64,000 nucleotides of DNA, from NCBI RefSeq assembly GCF_022370835.2, contig NZ_CP092365.1:1674001-1738000 (forward strand), written 5' to 3'. The notes under the pieces were generated by a model that searched no databases, was not told the origin of the DNA, and worked only from the letters and a program-made list of their open reading frames with translations. Source of the stretch: Mycolicibacillus parakoreensis. Lineage in GTDB: Bacteria > Actinomycetota > Actinomycetes > Mycobacteriales > Mycobacteriaceae. Below are positions 1 through 10,413 of this stretch, one piece after another. Made by a program: the position numbers and the translations under genes. Numbering within the stretch: the first letter of the stretch is position 1; every line of letters starts with the position of its first letter.

Positions 1-431
1 CCCTTGCGGAATTCGACGTTGGTGACCCCGGCCTCGGTCTTGTTGGCCTCGGCCAGCGCGAGCATCTCGTCGGTCATGTCCACGCCGTAGGCGAACCCGG
101 TCGGCCCGACGCGGCGTGCCGAGAGCAGCACGTCGAGCCCACCCCCGGAGCCCAGATCCAGGACCCGTTCGCCGGGGCGCAACTCAGCGACGGCGGTGGG
201 ATCTCCACAGCCGAGACTGGCGGTGACGGCGTCGAGTGGCAGGTCGGCATGCACGCCGTCGGTATAGAGACCGGCGCCGAAGATCGTGCCCACGTCGACC
301 GCATCGCTGGAGCCGCAGCAACTGGCCGCGGTCAGCACCTCGCTGTTGGTGACACCGGCACTGAGCGTGCTGGCGGCTTCCCCGTAGCGGGTGCGCACCT
401 CGTTGCGCAGGTCGTCGGCGCTGTCACCCAT
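1..431 (-). CDS. arsM: Arsenite methyltransferase, N-terminal part (cut by window edge)
   Basis: S-adenosylmethionine-dependent methylation of As(III), giving volatile methylarsenicals; cytosolic. The visible 143 residues hold a Cys pair followed by GSSD (about residues 38-42), the 'LGCGDP' segment, and SAM motif I as [12 protein letters not shown], which are typical of the ArsM class of methyltransferases. The ATG at 431-429 is preceded by a purine-rich AAGGGG ribosome site. The gene is divergent from an ArsR repressor gene, and the shared 86-bp spacer carries two palindromes, so arsenic-responsive control is likely. The C-terminal half and its remaining arsenic-binding cysteines lie outside the window, so the substrate is inferred from the family and the neighbour. 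Confidence 0.85.
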   Translation of the reverse strand, partial: MGDSADDLRNEVRTRYGEAASTLSAGVTNSEVLTAASCCGSSDAVDVGTIFGAGLYTDGVHADLPLDAVTASLGCGDPTAVAELRPGERVLDLGSGGGLDVLLSARRVGPTGFAYGVDMTDEMLALAEANKTEAGVTNVEFRK

Positions 432-444
432 CCGGCACCCCTTC

Positions 445-499
445 CATCGATATCTGTCGATGCGATTAGCATGCACTGTATATCGATAGTTGTCAATAT
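445..499. promoter_or_regulatory. Candidate ArsR operators between arsM and arsR
   Basis: Two inverted repeats lie in the divergent spacer. The first is CATCGA, six bases, TCGATG (445-462). The second is ATATCGA, six bases, TCAATAT (480-499, six of seven positions paired). Both share the ATCGATA core. The second ends 18 bases before the arsR ATG at 518, so a bound repressor would sit in the arsR promoter region. Assignment to ArsR rests on position and symmetry only. Confidence 0.5.
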
Positions 500-517
500 G
501 TGCGCTACGGTGGGCCC

Positions 518-907
518 ATGACCACCTCCGCGTTCACGGCGCGCGATCAGACCGAGCAGGATCTGCAGGCGTGCTGCCAGCCGATCACCGACACCGTGTT
601 GGACCCCGGTGCCGCCGAGCGGCTCGCCGAGCTGCTCAAGGCGCTGGCCGAGCCGACGCGTCTGCGCCTGGTGTCGCTGATCGCCGGTCACGAGGGCGCC
701 GAAGCCTGTGTCTGCGACCTGACCGCGCCGGTGGGGTTATCCCAGCCGACCGTCTCACACCACCTGAAAATCCTCGTCGAAGCCGGGCTGCTGGACCGCA
801 CCCAGCGCGGACGCTGGGCGTACTACCGGGTGGTCCCGGCCGCCCTGGAGGCGTTGGCGCGATCCTTCGCCCGCGGCGCGGACCGAACGCATGGTGCGCC
901 GCACTGA
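518..907 (+). CDS. arsR: ArsR-family arsenic-responsive repressor
   Basis: Winged-helix metal(loid) sensor of 129 residues, expected to release its operator when As(III) binds. The recognition helix is visible as LSQPTVSHHLKIL (about residues 75-87) followed by the wing segment RGRWAYYRV. Candidate ligands are a vicinal Cys pair at residues 19-20 and the C64-V-C66-D-L motif. An N-terminal Cys pair plus a cysteine before the recognition helix is the arrangement described for Corynebacterium glutamicum ArsR rather than the E. coli type. I chose the ATG at 518 because GGTGGG precedes it; an in-frame start at 500 adds six unlikely residues. Divergent from the arsenite methyltransferase gene. Confidence 0.88.
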   Translation: MTTSAFTARDQTEQDLQACCQPITDTVLDPGAAERLAELLKALAEPTRLRLVSLIAGHEGAEACVCDLTAPVGLSQPTVSHHLKILVEAGLLDRTQRGRWAYYRVVPAALEALARSFARGADRTHGAPH

Positions 908-965
908 TCGCGGACCCGCAGCGGGGCCCGTCGCACTGACCCGGTGAGCCGTTACCCTTCACGGG

Positions 966-3900
966 GTGGCCGAACCGTCTCTAGCAGCACCGTCCCCAGC
1001 AACACTGCGCCGTCGCCTCGACGCCGTGAGCCTGCGCGACGCCGCCCATTTCGGACGCCGGCTGAAGAGACTGCGCGGGGCACCGCCGGAGCAACTGCGC
1101 GCCCTGGCTGAGCGCCTCGACACCGCCGAACAGGTGATCGCCGACCGGCGCGCGGCGCTGCCGGCGATCACCTACCCCGACCTGCCGGTCAGTGCGCACC
1201 GCGACGACATCGCCGCCGCGATCGAGGCGAGCCAGGTGGTGGTGGTGGCCGGGGAGACCGGATCGGGCAAGACCACCCAGCTGCCCAAGATCTGTTTGGA
1301 GCTCGGCCGCGGGATCCGCGGCACCATCGGCCACACCCAACCGCGCCGGCTTGCCGCACGCACGGTCGCACACCGTCTGGCCGAGGAACTGGCCAGCCCG
1401 CTGGGCGAGGTCGTCGGCTACACCGTGCGGTTCACCGATCGGGCGAGCGAACGCACCCTGGTCAGGCTGATGACCGACGGCATCCTGCTCGCCGAGATCC
1501 AACGCGACCGCCGGCTGCTGCGCTACGACACCCTGATCATCGACGAGGCCCACGAGCGCAGCCTCAACATCGATTTCCTGCTCGGCTATCTGCACGGGCT
1601 GCTGCCGCGGCGCCCGGAGCTGAAGGTGATCATCACGTCGGCCACCATCGACCCGGGGCGCTTCGCCGCCCACTTCTCCGACGCGCCGGTCGTCGAGGTC
1701 TCCGGGCGGACCTACCCGGTGGAGATCCGCTACCGCCCGCTGGAGATTCCGGTCGCCGACCGCGGTGGTTCCGGCGGGCCGGAGGATCCCGACGATCCGG
1801 ACCGCGAGCTCACCCGCACCCGGACCCGCGACGAGATCGAGGCGATCCTCGACGCGGTCGATGAGCTGGCCACCGAACCGCCCGGCGACATCTTGGTGTT
1901 CCTCTCCGGTGAGCGCGAGATCCGCGACACCGCCGAGGCGCTGCGTGGCCGGACCAGCGGTCCCCAGCAGCCCGAGGTGCTGCCGTTGTACGCCCGGCTG
2001 CCCACCGCCGAGCAGCAGAAGGTCTTCGCACCCGGCTCCGGTTCGCGGCTGGCGCGCCGGATCGTTTTGGCGACCAATGTCGCCGAGACGTCGCTGACCG
2101 TGCCGGGAATCCGGTATGTCATCGACCCTGGCAACGCCCGCATCTCGCGCTACAGTCGTCGGTTGAAGGTCCAGCGCCTCCCGATCGAACCGGTCTCGCA
2201 GGCCTCGGCGGCGCAGCGTGCGGGCCGCTCCGGGCGTACCGCCCCGGGGGTGTGCATCCGGCTGTACTCCGAGGCCGATTTCGCCGCCCGGCCGCGCTAC
2301 ACCGACCCGGAGGTGCTGCGCACCAACCTCGCCGCCGTCCTGTTGCAGATGGCGGCGCTGCGGCTCGGCGACATCGAGAACTTCCCGTTTCTGGACCCAC
2401 CGGACCGGCGCGCCGTCCGCGACGGGGTGCAACTGCTGGTCGAGCTCGGCGCGTTCGGACCCGACGGACAGATCACCGCGGTGGGACGGCGACTGGCGCG
2501 GCTGCCGGTCGACCCGCGGCTGGGTCGGATGATCCTGGCGGCCGAGTCCGAGGGCTGTCTACGCGAGGTGCTGGTCCTGGTGGCCGCGCTGAGCATTCCC
2601 GACCCCCGGGAACGCCCCACCGACCAACAGGAGGCCGCGCGCGCCCAGCACAGCAGGTTCTCCGATGAGGAATCGGATTTCCTCGGTTTCCTCAACTTGT
2701 GGAACTATCTCACAGATCAGCGTAAATCGCTGAGCGGCAATGCGTTTCGACGTATGTGCCGCGATGAGTTTCTGCACTACCTGCGGATTCGGGAGTGGCA
2801 GGACCTGGTGGGCCAGCTGCGCAGCATCGCCGCCGATCTGAACCTGCGCGACCACTCCGGCAGATCCGAGCCGGATCTGACCAAACCGGCCGACCGGGCC
2901 CGCATCCACGCCGCACTGCTGGCCGGGTTGTTGTCCCACGTGGGCATGCGTCACGTCGACGGTCGGGATTTCCTGGGCGCGCGGAACTCCCGGTTCGTGC
3001 TGACCCCCGGGTCGGTCTTGGCGAAACGACCGCCGCGGTGGGTGATGGTGGCCGAACTGGTGGAGACCAGCCGGCTATACGGGCGCACCGCCGCGCGGAT
3101 TCAGCCCGAGGCCGTGGAACGGGTCGCCGGCGAGTTGGTGCAGCGCAGCTACAGTGAACCGCATTGGGACCCCACCCGTGGCCAGGTCCTCGCCTACGAG
3201 AAGGTCACGCTCTACGGACTGCCGCTGGTGGCGCGCCGCCGCGTGGGCTACGGCACCGTCGACCCGGTGGTGTCGCGGGAACTGTTCATCCGCCACGCGC
3301 TGGTCGAGGGGGACTGGCACACCCGGCACCGGTTTCTCGCCGACAACGCGGGGCTGCGCGCCGAGCTCACCGCCTTGGAGGAGCGGGCCCGCCGACGCGA
3401 CCTGCTCGTCGATGACGACGACGTGTACGCGCTCTACGACGCGCGGATACCCGCCACGGTGGTCTCCGCGCGGCACTTCGACAGCTGGTGGAAAAAGCAG
3501 CGGCGCGCGACACCGGATCTGCTGACCTTCAGCCGGGACGAGTTGCTGCGCAGCGAGGACAGCGAGGAGACCGTCACCGCCGGGCGTCCCGACACCTGGC
3601 AGACCGGGGATGTCGCACTGCCGCTGACCTACCGGTTCGAACCCGACGCCGCCGACGACGGGGTCACCGTGCACGTGCCGATCGACGTGCTCACCCGCCT
3701 CGGCGGTGCGGATTTCAGTTGGCAGGTGCCCGCGCTGCGCGAAGAGTTGGTCACCGCCTTGATCCGTGCGCTGCCCAAAGCGCTGCGCCGCAATTTCGTT
3801 CCCGCCCCCGACACCGCCCGTGCGGTGCTCGCCGAGATCGACCCCGATCAGGGGGCGTTGCTGGAGTCGGTGCAGCGCGCGCTGCAGCGTCGCACCGGAG

Positions 3901-4958
3901 TTGTCGTTCCCCTCGACGCGTTCGACCTCACCAAGCTGCCGGCCCACCTGCGGATGACCTTCGTGGTGGAGTCCGCCGACGGCGCCGAGATGGCCCGTGG
4001 CCGCGACCTCGATGAGCTGCGGCAGCGGCTGGCGGCCCCGGCGCGCGACGCCGTCGCCGACGCCGTCGCCGACACCGTCGCCGGGGAACTGGAGCGCCGC
4101 GGCCTGCGTGGCTGGCCCGACGACCTCGAGGAGCTGCCGCAGGTCGTCGAGCGTTCCGTTCAGGGTCGCAGCGTGCGCGGCTACCCGGCGTTCGTCGACA
4201 CCGGCGAGACCGCCGCGCTGCGCGTGCTGGCCACCGCGGCCGAACAGCAGCGCGCCATGACCGCAGGCACCCGGCGGCTGCTGCGCTGCAGCATCGCCTC
4301 CCCGGTCAAGGCCGTGGAACGGCAGTTGGGGCCGCAGCTGCGCCTGGCGCTGGCGGTCAATCCGGACGGGTCGCTGCCGGCGCTGATCGCCGACTGCGCC
4401 GACGCCGCGGTCGATCACCTGATGGGCGAGCCGGCCTGGACCCGCGACGGGTTCGCCGCGCTGCACGCCGGCGTGGCCGACGCCCTGGTGACGACGACGG
4501 CTCAGATCGTCAGCCGCGTCGAGGCCGTGGTCGCCGCCGTCCGGGAGGCGCAACTGCGGCTGCCCGCCGAGCCGCCGGACGCCCACCGGGACGCGGTCGC
4601 CGATATCGGAGCCCAACTCGACCGGCTGCTGGCCCCCGGGTTCGTCGCCGCGACCGGGTATGCCCACCTCGGCGATCTGACCCGCTACCTGTACGCCATC
4701 ACCCGGCGCCTCGAGCAGCTGCCGCACCAGCTCACGCGCGACCGGGAACGCATGGAGCAGGTCCACGCCGTGGAAGACGCCTACGACGCGCTGCTGGCCA
4801 CGCTGGCACCCGAACGGCGCAACACCCCCGAGGTGGGCGCCATCGCCCGCCAGATCGAGGAGTTGCGGGTGAGCCTGTGGGCCCAGCAGCTCGGCACCGC
4901 CCGCCCGGTCAGCGTCCAGCGCATCTCTCGGGCCATCGACGCCGTACGCACCCGGTAA
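966..4958 (+). CDS. hrpA: ATP-dependent RNA helicase HrpA (DEAH box)
   Basis: DEAH-box helicase of 1330 residues, close to the usual 1300 for full-length HrpA; the E. coli enzyme acts on RNA structures and stalled ribosomes. Walker A is GETGSGKTT at about residues 96-104, the DEAH box at about 193-196, the SAT motif follows, and QRAGRSGR lies near 417-424. HA2, OB-fold and the long HrpA-specific C-terminal DUF3418 region fill the rest. The start is a GTG at 966, 58 bases after arsR. Residues around 1028-1039 contain three near-identical 12-bp repeats (4047-4082) encoding DAVADAVADTVA, an in-frame low-complexity stretch. Single gene, no obvious operon partner. Confidence 0.95.
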   Translation: MAEPSLAAPSPATLRRRLDAVSLRDAAHFGRRLKRLRGAPPEQLRALAERLDTAEQVIADRRAALPAITYPDLPVSAHRDDIAAAIEASQVVVVAGETGSGKTTQLPKICLELGRGIRGTIGHTQPRRLAARTVAHRLAEELASPLGEVVGYTVRFTDRASERTLVRLMTDGILLAEIQRDRRLLRYDTLIIDEAHERSLNIDFLLGYLHGLLPRRPELKVIITSATIDPGRFAAHFSDAPVVEVSGRTYPVEIRYRPLEIPVADRGGSGGPEDPDDPDRELTRTRTRDEIEAILDAVDELATEPPGDILVFLSGEREIRDTAEALRGRTSGPQQPEVLPLYARLPTAEQQKVFAPGSGSRLARRIVLATNVAETSLTVPGIRYVIDPGNARISRYSRRLKVQRLPIEPVSQASAAQRAGRSGRTAPGVCIRLYSEADFAARPRYTDPEVLRTNLAAVLLQMAALRLGDIENFPFLDPPDRRAVRDGVQLLVELGAFGPDGQITAVGRRLARLPVDPRLGRMILAAESEGCLREVLVLVAALSIPDPRERPTDQQEAARAQHSRFSDEESDFLGFLNLWNYLTDQRKSLSGNAFRRMCRDEFLHYLRIREWQDLVGQLRSIAADLNLRDHSGRSEPDLTKPADRARIHAALLAGLLSHVGMRHVDGRDFLGARNSRFVLTPGSVLAKRPPRWVMVAELVETSRLYGRTAARIQPEAVERVAGELVQRSYSEPHWDPTRGQVLAYEKVTLYGLPLVARRRVGYGTVDPVVSRELFIRHALVEGDWHTRHRFLADNAGLRAELTALEERARRRDLLVDDDDVYALYDARIPATVVSARHFDSWWKKQRRATPDLLTFSRDELLRSEDSEETVTAGRPDTWQTGDVALPLTYRFEPDAADDGVTVHVPIDVLTRLGGADFSWQVPALREELVTALIRALPKALRRNFVPAPDTARAVLAEIDPDQGALLESVQRALQRRTGVVVPLDAFDLTKLPAHLRMTFVVESADGAEMARGRDLDELRQRLAAPARDAVADAVADTVAGELERRGLRGWPDDLEELPQVVERSVQGRSVRGYPAFVDTGETAALRVLATAAEQQRAMTAGTRRLLRCSIASPVKAVERQLGPQLRLALAVNPDGSLPALIADCADAAVDHLMGEPAWTRDGFAALHAGVADALVTTTAQIVSRVEAVVAAVREAQLRLPAEPPDAHRDAVADIGAQLDRLLAPGFVAATGYAHLGDLTRYLYAITRRLEQLPHQLTRDRERMEQVHAVEDAYDALLATLAPERRNTPEVGAIARQIEELRVSLWAQQLGTARPVSVQRISRAIDAVRTR

Positions 4959-5067
4959 CCGCACTCCGTCGACGAGCAGGTTTTGAAAGCCGCGAAGATG
5001 GCTATTTCCTCCACATCGAGTCGAGCTACACGGCTGACTTTTTGGACCCGATGCGAAGGAGAATGTG

Positions 5068-5523
5068 GTGAGTATCTCCGCAATCGCCACCAAGACGGTG
5101 GCCGCTGTCGCCGGGGTCGCGACAGCAGGAATCTTGACGGCGACCCCGGCGGTGGCGGCCCCCGAAACGCTGAATTTCGGCCAGTCGGCCGAGATCACCG
5201 ACAACGGCGGTGTCCTCGGTTACACCGTCGACAAACTGCAGCCCAGCGGGCACAACGACGGGATCTGGTATTCCGAGGTCACCGCCAAGGGCGTGCAGGG
5301 CACGGTGACCCCGGTGATCGCCAACTTCAACGCGCGTGCCGGAGACAGCGAAACCTACTGGGTGATGAAAGGCAACGAGGTCGACGGTCTTCCCAACACG
5401 CCGATCGCCCAGGGCACCGAGACGACCGGTCGGCTCTACTTCGACGTGCGCGATGGCGCGGCTCCCGACAGTGTGGTGTACCGCGACGCCGCCGGTGTCG
5501 AGAAAGCGGTCTGGACCGGCTGA
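5068..5523 (+). CDS. mpt63: MPT63/MPB63-type secreted immunogenic protein
   Basis: Small exported beta-sandwich protein of about 151 residues; the M. tuberculosis member (Rv1926c) is an abundant culture-filtrate antigen of unknown biochemical role. A Sec signal peptide of about 30 residues ends in ATPAVA, after which the mature chain starts APETLNFGQ. Family features include the NFGQ..ITD opening, GYTVDKLQPS, and the C-terminal VVYRDAAG..KAVW. Two GTG codons are adjacent at 5065 and 5068. I prefer 5068 because the AAGGAGA site at 5056-5062 then has five bases of spacing. It stands alone between hrpA and a convergent regulator. Confidence 0.85.
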   Translation: MSISAIATKTVAAVAGVATAGILTATPAVAAPETLNFGQSAEITDNGGVLGYTVDKLQPSGHNDGIWYSEVTAKGVQGTVTPVIANFNARAGDSETYWVMKGNEVDGLPNTPIAQGTETTGRLYFDVRDGAAPDSVVYRDAAGVEKAVWTG

Positions 5524-5572
5524 CCGACGCGGCGCCATGTCCGGTGCGCCGCGGCGCCCTGTGTGGTGGGTT

Positions 5573-6469
5573 CTACGGTTCGAGGGCGTCGTCGGGGAGC
5601 TGCTCGGCGCTCGCTGGTGTTCCGGTTTCGTCGGCCCAGCTGGCGAGGAATCGCAGGGCTTGCTGGTTGGCGGTGTCGGGTTCGGCGGTGAACACGCTCA
5701 CGCGCAGTCCGGGCTCGCCGGGTAGCTCCAGGCTCTGGTAGTTCAGTTCCACCTCACCGATGACGTGGTGGCGCAGGAGTTTAGTGCCGGTGGTGTGACG
5801 GCGGACGTTATGTGCCGCCCACCGGACCCTGAATTCATCGCTGCGGGTGGAGAGTTCACCAACGAGGTCCGACAGCGACTTGTCGAATGGGTTCCGTCCG
5901 ACGGTGGCACGCAGCACGGCCACCACGTCGGTGGCGGCGCGATCCCAGTCGACGAAGAAGTCATGGGCACTCGGATTGAGGAAGGTGTAGCGCGCAACGT
6001 TGGGAGGCTGCACCTCCTCGGCATGAATCTCGAAGAACAGTGCATAGCCGAGTTTGTTGGCCGCGACGATGTCACCGCGTTCGTTACGCACGTCGGCGGC
6101 TGCCTCGGTGATGGCGTCGAGCACCTGCTGGACGACGGGCTTGATGCGCCGTCGAGAACTCGGTGCTCGTTTGGTCGTTCGGGCGACGTTGTCGATGCGG
6201 GCCAGATCGAAGAGGTGGTCGCGTTCGGCGTCGTCGAGGTGCAGGGCACGCGCGAGGGCGTGCAGGACGCTGTCGGAGGCCCCGACGAGGCTGCCGCGTT
6301 CTAGTCGGGTGTAGTAGTCGGCCGAGACGCCGGCGAGCATGGCGACCTCTTCGCGGCGCAGCCCGCTCACACGGCGGTTCCCGCCGTAGGTTTCCAGGCC
6401 GGCCTGCTCGGGGGTGATACGGGCCCGCCGCGAGGTCAAGAACTCACGTATTTCGCGCCGGTTGTCCAC
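5573..6469 (-). CDS. XRE-family regulator with MmyB-like ligand-binding domain (copy 1)
   Basis: Transcription factor of 298 residues. An N-terminal Cro/CI helix-turn-helix contains the actinobacterial signature SGLRREEVAMLAGVSADYY (about residues 34-52). The MmyB-like domain follows at about 105-280, a PAS-like pocket reported to bind fatty-acid-like ligands in the founding structure. The start is the GTG at 6469 that encodes VDNRREI. The broken paralogue at 8461-9368 begins with the same kind of sequence, VDNRSEI, which supports the choice. It is divergent from an aldo/keto reductase operon across 127 bases and is the natural candidate for its local regulator. The ligand is unknown. Confidence 0.88.
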   Translation of the reverse strand: MDNRREIREFLTSRRARITPEQAGLETYGGNRRVSGLRREEVAMLAGVSADYYTRLERGSLVGASDSVLHALARALHLDDAERDHLFDLARIDNVARTTKRAPSSRRRIKPVVQQVLDAITEAAADVRNERGDIVAANKLGYALFFEIHAEEVQPPNVARYTFLNPSAHDFFVDWDRAATDVVAVLRATVGRNPFDKSLSDLVGELSTRSDEFRVRWAAHNVRRHTTGTKLLRHHVIGEVELNYQSLELPGEPGLRVSVFTAEPDTANQQALRFLASWADETGTPASAEQLPDDALEP

Positions 6470-6587
6470 GCTTCCCAGGCTAAGTGAGGTCGCTCGGCGG
6501 TGGGGGTGTCTGGCGGTACCCGTCTCGATAGGTCCTGCCGGGCCCGCACGTTCTCGGGTTGTGTGGCTGGTGAAGCAAACGGGATGA

Positions 6588-7586
<999 letters not shown>

Positions 7587-7615
7587 CACCCCGGCAGTTC
7601 AGAAAGGACCTACCG

Positions 7616-8464
7616 ATGCGAACCGTGACGTTGAACAACGGTGTCGAGATGCCGATCGTGGGATTCGGCGTGTACCAGGTGCCCGCCGAGCAGACCGAAC
7701 AGGTCGTCGACCACGCCCTGGAGACCGGGTACCGCCACATCGATACCGCGGCCTCCTACCAGAACGAGGACGCCGTCGGACGTGCCCTGACGAACAGCGG
7801 GATCGTGCGCGACGAACTCTTCGTCACCACCAAGTTGTGGATCGAGCATGCCGGCTACGACGCGACCAAGGCCGCCTTCGGCCGGTCGCTGGACCGGCTC
7901 GGCCTCGACTACATCGACCTCTACCTCATCCATCAACCGTTCAATGACTACTACGGTGCCTGGCGAGCGATGGAGGAACTGCTCGACCAAGGGCTCGTGC
8001 GTGCCATCGGGGTGTCCAACTTCTTCCCGGACCGGCTCGTTGATCTCATTGTTCACAACGACGTCACACCCGTGGTCAACCAGATCGAGACCCACGTCTT
8101 CCACCAGCGAGAGGACGATCACCAGGTGATGGGTGAGTACGGGGTGCATCACGAGTCGTGGGGCCCCTTCGCCGAGGGGCGCAACAATATGTTCTCGAAC
8201 CCGACGTTGACGGCCATCGGAGAGGGGCACGGTAAATCCGTCGGGCAGGTTGTGTTGCGCTGGCTGATACAGCGCGGTGTCATCGTCATCCCCAAGTCGG
8301 TGCGGCCCGAACGGATGCGAGAAAACCTCGAGGTTTTCGACTTCGCACTCACCGGCGACGAGATGAACCGGATCACCGCCCTGGACACCGGAGCGAGCCT
8401 GTTCTTCGATCACCGCGACCCCGCGATCGTCAGTCAGCTCGCGCAGCGCCACCTCGACGTCTAG
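7616..8464 (+). CDS. Aldo/keto reductase (AKR5-like, diketogluconate reductase type), copy 1
   Basis: 282-residue AKR of the prostaglandin F synthase/2,5-diketo-D-gluconate reductase group. Tetrad positions: [14 protein letters not shown] and LIHQP. The cofactor loop [13 protein letters not shown], typical of AKR5, is near residue 224. The usual 'SWSPLGRG' loop reads SWGPFAEG here, so the active-site rim differs from characterised members. AGAAAGGA precedes the ATG. Its TAG stop overlaps the TAG stop of the convergent broken regulator within one CTAG (8461-8464). Probably co-transcribed with the upstream AKR. Substrate unknown; carbonyl detoxification is a guess. Confidence 0.88.
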   Translation: MRTVTLNNGVEMPIVGFGVYQVPAEQTEQVVDHALETGYRHIDTAASYQNEDAVGRALTNSGIVRDELFVTTKLWIEHAGYDATKAAFGRSLDRLGLDYIDLYLIHQPFNDYYGAWRAMEELLDQGLVRAIGVSNFFPDRLVDLIVHNDVTPVVNQIETHVFHQREDDHQVMGEYGVHHESWGPFAEGRNNMFSNPTLTAIGEGHGKSVGQVVLRWLIQRGVIVIPKSVRPERMRENLEVFDFALTGDEMNRITALDTGASLFFDHRDPAIVSQLAQRHLDV

Positions 8465-9368
8465 GAGCGCCTCGACCTCGGTGTGGGGCCGCTGTCCGTG
8501 GCGGGGTTGCTCGGGTTCGCGGGGGAGGCCTCGGTGGTGGCCCAGGACGCGAGCAGGCTGAGCGCGTCGGCGGAGGCCGTGGCCGGCTCGGCGGTGTAGG
8601 CGGTCAGTACTAATCCGGGAGCGGCGATGAGTTCCATTGAGTCGTAGGCCAGTTCGAGTGGTCCCACGATGGGGTGGTTGAACGTCTTGATTCCGCCGCG
8701 GTGGGGCGCGCACGTCGTGGGCGCCCCACCGGGTGCGAAAGGCGTCGCTGCGGGTGGCGAGTTCACCGATGAGATCGGTGAGGTCTTTGTCGTGGGGTGC
8801 GCGGCCGGCCTCGGTGCGCAACAGCGCGACAGTGACAGACAGTGCCCCGTCGTAGTCCGGATAGTAGTCCGCGGCGCGGGGGTCCAGGAAGTTGAAGCGG
8901 GCGATATTGGCGCGGAGGACCGGCTGGTCGAGAACGGGAGCGTAGAGAGCCTTGGCGAGTTGATTACCGGTGAGAAAGTCGAGTCTGCCGTTGCGGACGA
9001 ACGCGGCCGTGCCGGTCATGGAGTCCAGCACGCGCTGAAGGCTGGTCGGAATATGCGTTCTGGTCCGGGGGCGTGGAGTGCGGCTCGGCTTGGCCGCGCG
9101 GGCAAGGTTGAACAGATGATCGCGTTCGACGTCGGACAGCCGCAGGGCGCGGGCGACGGCGTCGAGGACGTCCTCGGAGACGCCGCCGATGTGGCCCCGT
9201 TCCAGGCGGATGTACCAGTCGGTGCTGACTCCGGCCAGCACGGCGACCTCCTCCCGGCGCAGCCCGGGGACGCGGCGGCGCCCGCCGGGGGGGCAACCCG
9301 ACCTGCTCCGGTGTGAGCTTGGCGCGTCGGGTGGCCAAGAACTCCCGAATCTCGCTGCGGTTGTCCAC
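8461..9368 (-). pseudogene. XRE/MmyB-like regulator (copy 2), broken by two +1 frameshifts
   Basis: A paralogue of the regulator at 5573-6469, read in three successive frames. Frame one (from GTG 9368) gives VDNRSEIREFLATRRAKL. Frame two gives the HTH and most of the MmyB-like domain (VPGLRREEVAVLAGVS to RTRWGAHDVRA). Frame three gives the C terminus (HRGGIKTFNHPIVG onwards). The breaks fall in a seven-G run at 9287-9293 and a four-G run at 8703-8706 (plus strand). Removing one base from each run restores one continuous reading frame of normal family length. Both breaks being homopolymer expansions means assembly or sequencing error cannot be excluded; phase variation at the G7 tract is another option. 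Confidence 0.8.
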
Positions 9369-9468
9369 ACAACCCACCGTACGAGAAGTCGCACGAAAAG
9401 GGAGGGTGACGTTGTACCCCCCATAACACGACCTCCCGGCCACGCCTGGGCCGGCGTTAGCTTGGGTC

Positions 9469-9555
9469 ATGAGCGACGACACGGACCCCTCCTCGTCTAC
9501 GACCTCAACCACGCCGGCCAGAACGGAAACACGAGACCGAAAGGACCCACGGTGA
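9469..9555 (+). CDS. Short leaderless leader ORF coupled to the SDR gene
   Basis: Twenty-eight codons, rich in Ser, Thr and charged residues (begins MSDDTDPSSSTT). A mycobacterial -10 box TAGCTT (9458-9463) lies five bases before the ATG, leaving no room for a ribosome site, which suggests leaderless translation. The TGA stop overlaps the GTG start of the SDR gene as GTGA (9552-9555), the layout of translational coupling. No protein family is recognised. It could act as a translation-priming leader rather than yield a stable product. Confidence 0.5.
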   Translation: MSDDTDPSSSTTSTTPARTETRDRKDPR

Positions 9556-10319
9556 ACCCCACCTACGATTTCTCCGGACGGGTCGCGTTCGTCACCGGCG
9601 CCGGCTCCGGTATGGGCCTGGCCACGGCGCGGGCCTTCGCCGAGGCCGGTGCGGCGGTGACGCTGGTCGACCTCAACGACGACCTGTTGCACTATGCCGA
9701 AGACGAGTTGCGCGACGTGGGGGACCGGGTGCTGGTCGCGCGGTGCGATGTCGCCGACGAGAACCAGGTCGCCGGTGCCGTGACCAAGACGGTGGAGGTC
9801 TTCGGCAGCCTCGATGTCGCCTACAACAACGCCGGTATTCAGGTCCCCATGAGTGATGCCGCCGACGAGCCGGCCGACGTGTTCGACCGCGTCAACGCGA
9901 CCAACCTGCGCGGAATCTGGGCCAGCATGAAACACGAACTCGCCCAGATGCGCGCCCAAGGTTCGGGCGCCATCGTCAACTGCTCGTCGCTGGGAGGGCT
10001 GGTCGGGTTGCCCGGCCGAGCCTCCTACCATGCCGCCAAACACGGTGTCATCGGCCTGACGCGCAGCGCCGCGCTCGAATACGCTCCTCGCGGCATCCGG
10101 ATCAACGCCGTCTGTCCGGGCATCATCGCCACGCCGATGGTCACCCGCATGTTCGAATCCGGAGACCTAGACAGCGATCAAGCAGTCGCCGACCAACCCA
10201 TCGGACGTTTGGGCACCGCCGAGGAGGTCGCCGCCGCGGTGCTCTGGTTGTGCAGCCCCGGCGCGAGCTTCGTCGTCGGCACCGCGCTACCCGTCGACGG
10301 CGGCTACACCGCCCGTTGA
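9552..10319 (+). CDS. Short-chain dehydrogenase/reductase
   Basis: Classical SDR of 255 residues. The Rossmann glycine motif is VTGAGSGMG (about residues 14-22). NNAG follows at about 93-96, the catalytic Ser is in NCSSLGG, and the YHAAK pair is at about 159-163. PGIIATPM and the C-terminal VDGGYTA are standard for glucose/3-oxoacyl-type SDRs. An acidic residue after the second strand (VDLNDD) favours NAD(H). The GTG start overlaps the stop of a short leader ORF, and GAAAGGA precedes it. It heads a likely operon with two aldo/keto reductases. Substrate unknown. Confidence 0.9.
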   Translation: MNPTYDFSGRVAFVTGAGSGMGLATARAFAEAGAAVTLVDLNDDLLHYAEDELRDVGDRVLVARCDVADENQVAGAVTKTVEVFGSLDVAYNNAGIQVPMSDAADEPADVFDRVNATNLRGIWASMKHELAQMRAQGSGAIVNCSSLGGLVGLPGRASYHAAKHGVIGLTRSAALEYAPRGIRINAVCPGIIATPMVTRMFESGDLDSDQAVADQPIGRLGTAEEVAAAVLWLCSPGASFVVGTALPVDGGYTAR

Positions 10320-10413
10320 CCCCAGACAAGAATCCCTGCAACGAGTGCTACGGAAAGGGAAGCGCCATGCGAGCAGCCCTGATGCCCGCAACACCCAGGA
10401 GGAGTGAGGAATC

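Noticed and set aside
981..2432. Long minus-strand ORF opposite hrpA (and similar long antisense ORFs across the window)
   Set aside because: These are mirror frames of real genes at high GC; protein composition is dominated by Arg/Gly/Gln with no domains.
4047..4082. Three 12-bp tandem repeats inside hrpA
   Set aside because: They keep the frame and encode an Ala/Asp/Val helix; likely ordinary low-complexity coding sequence.
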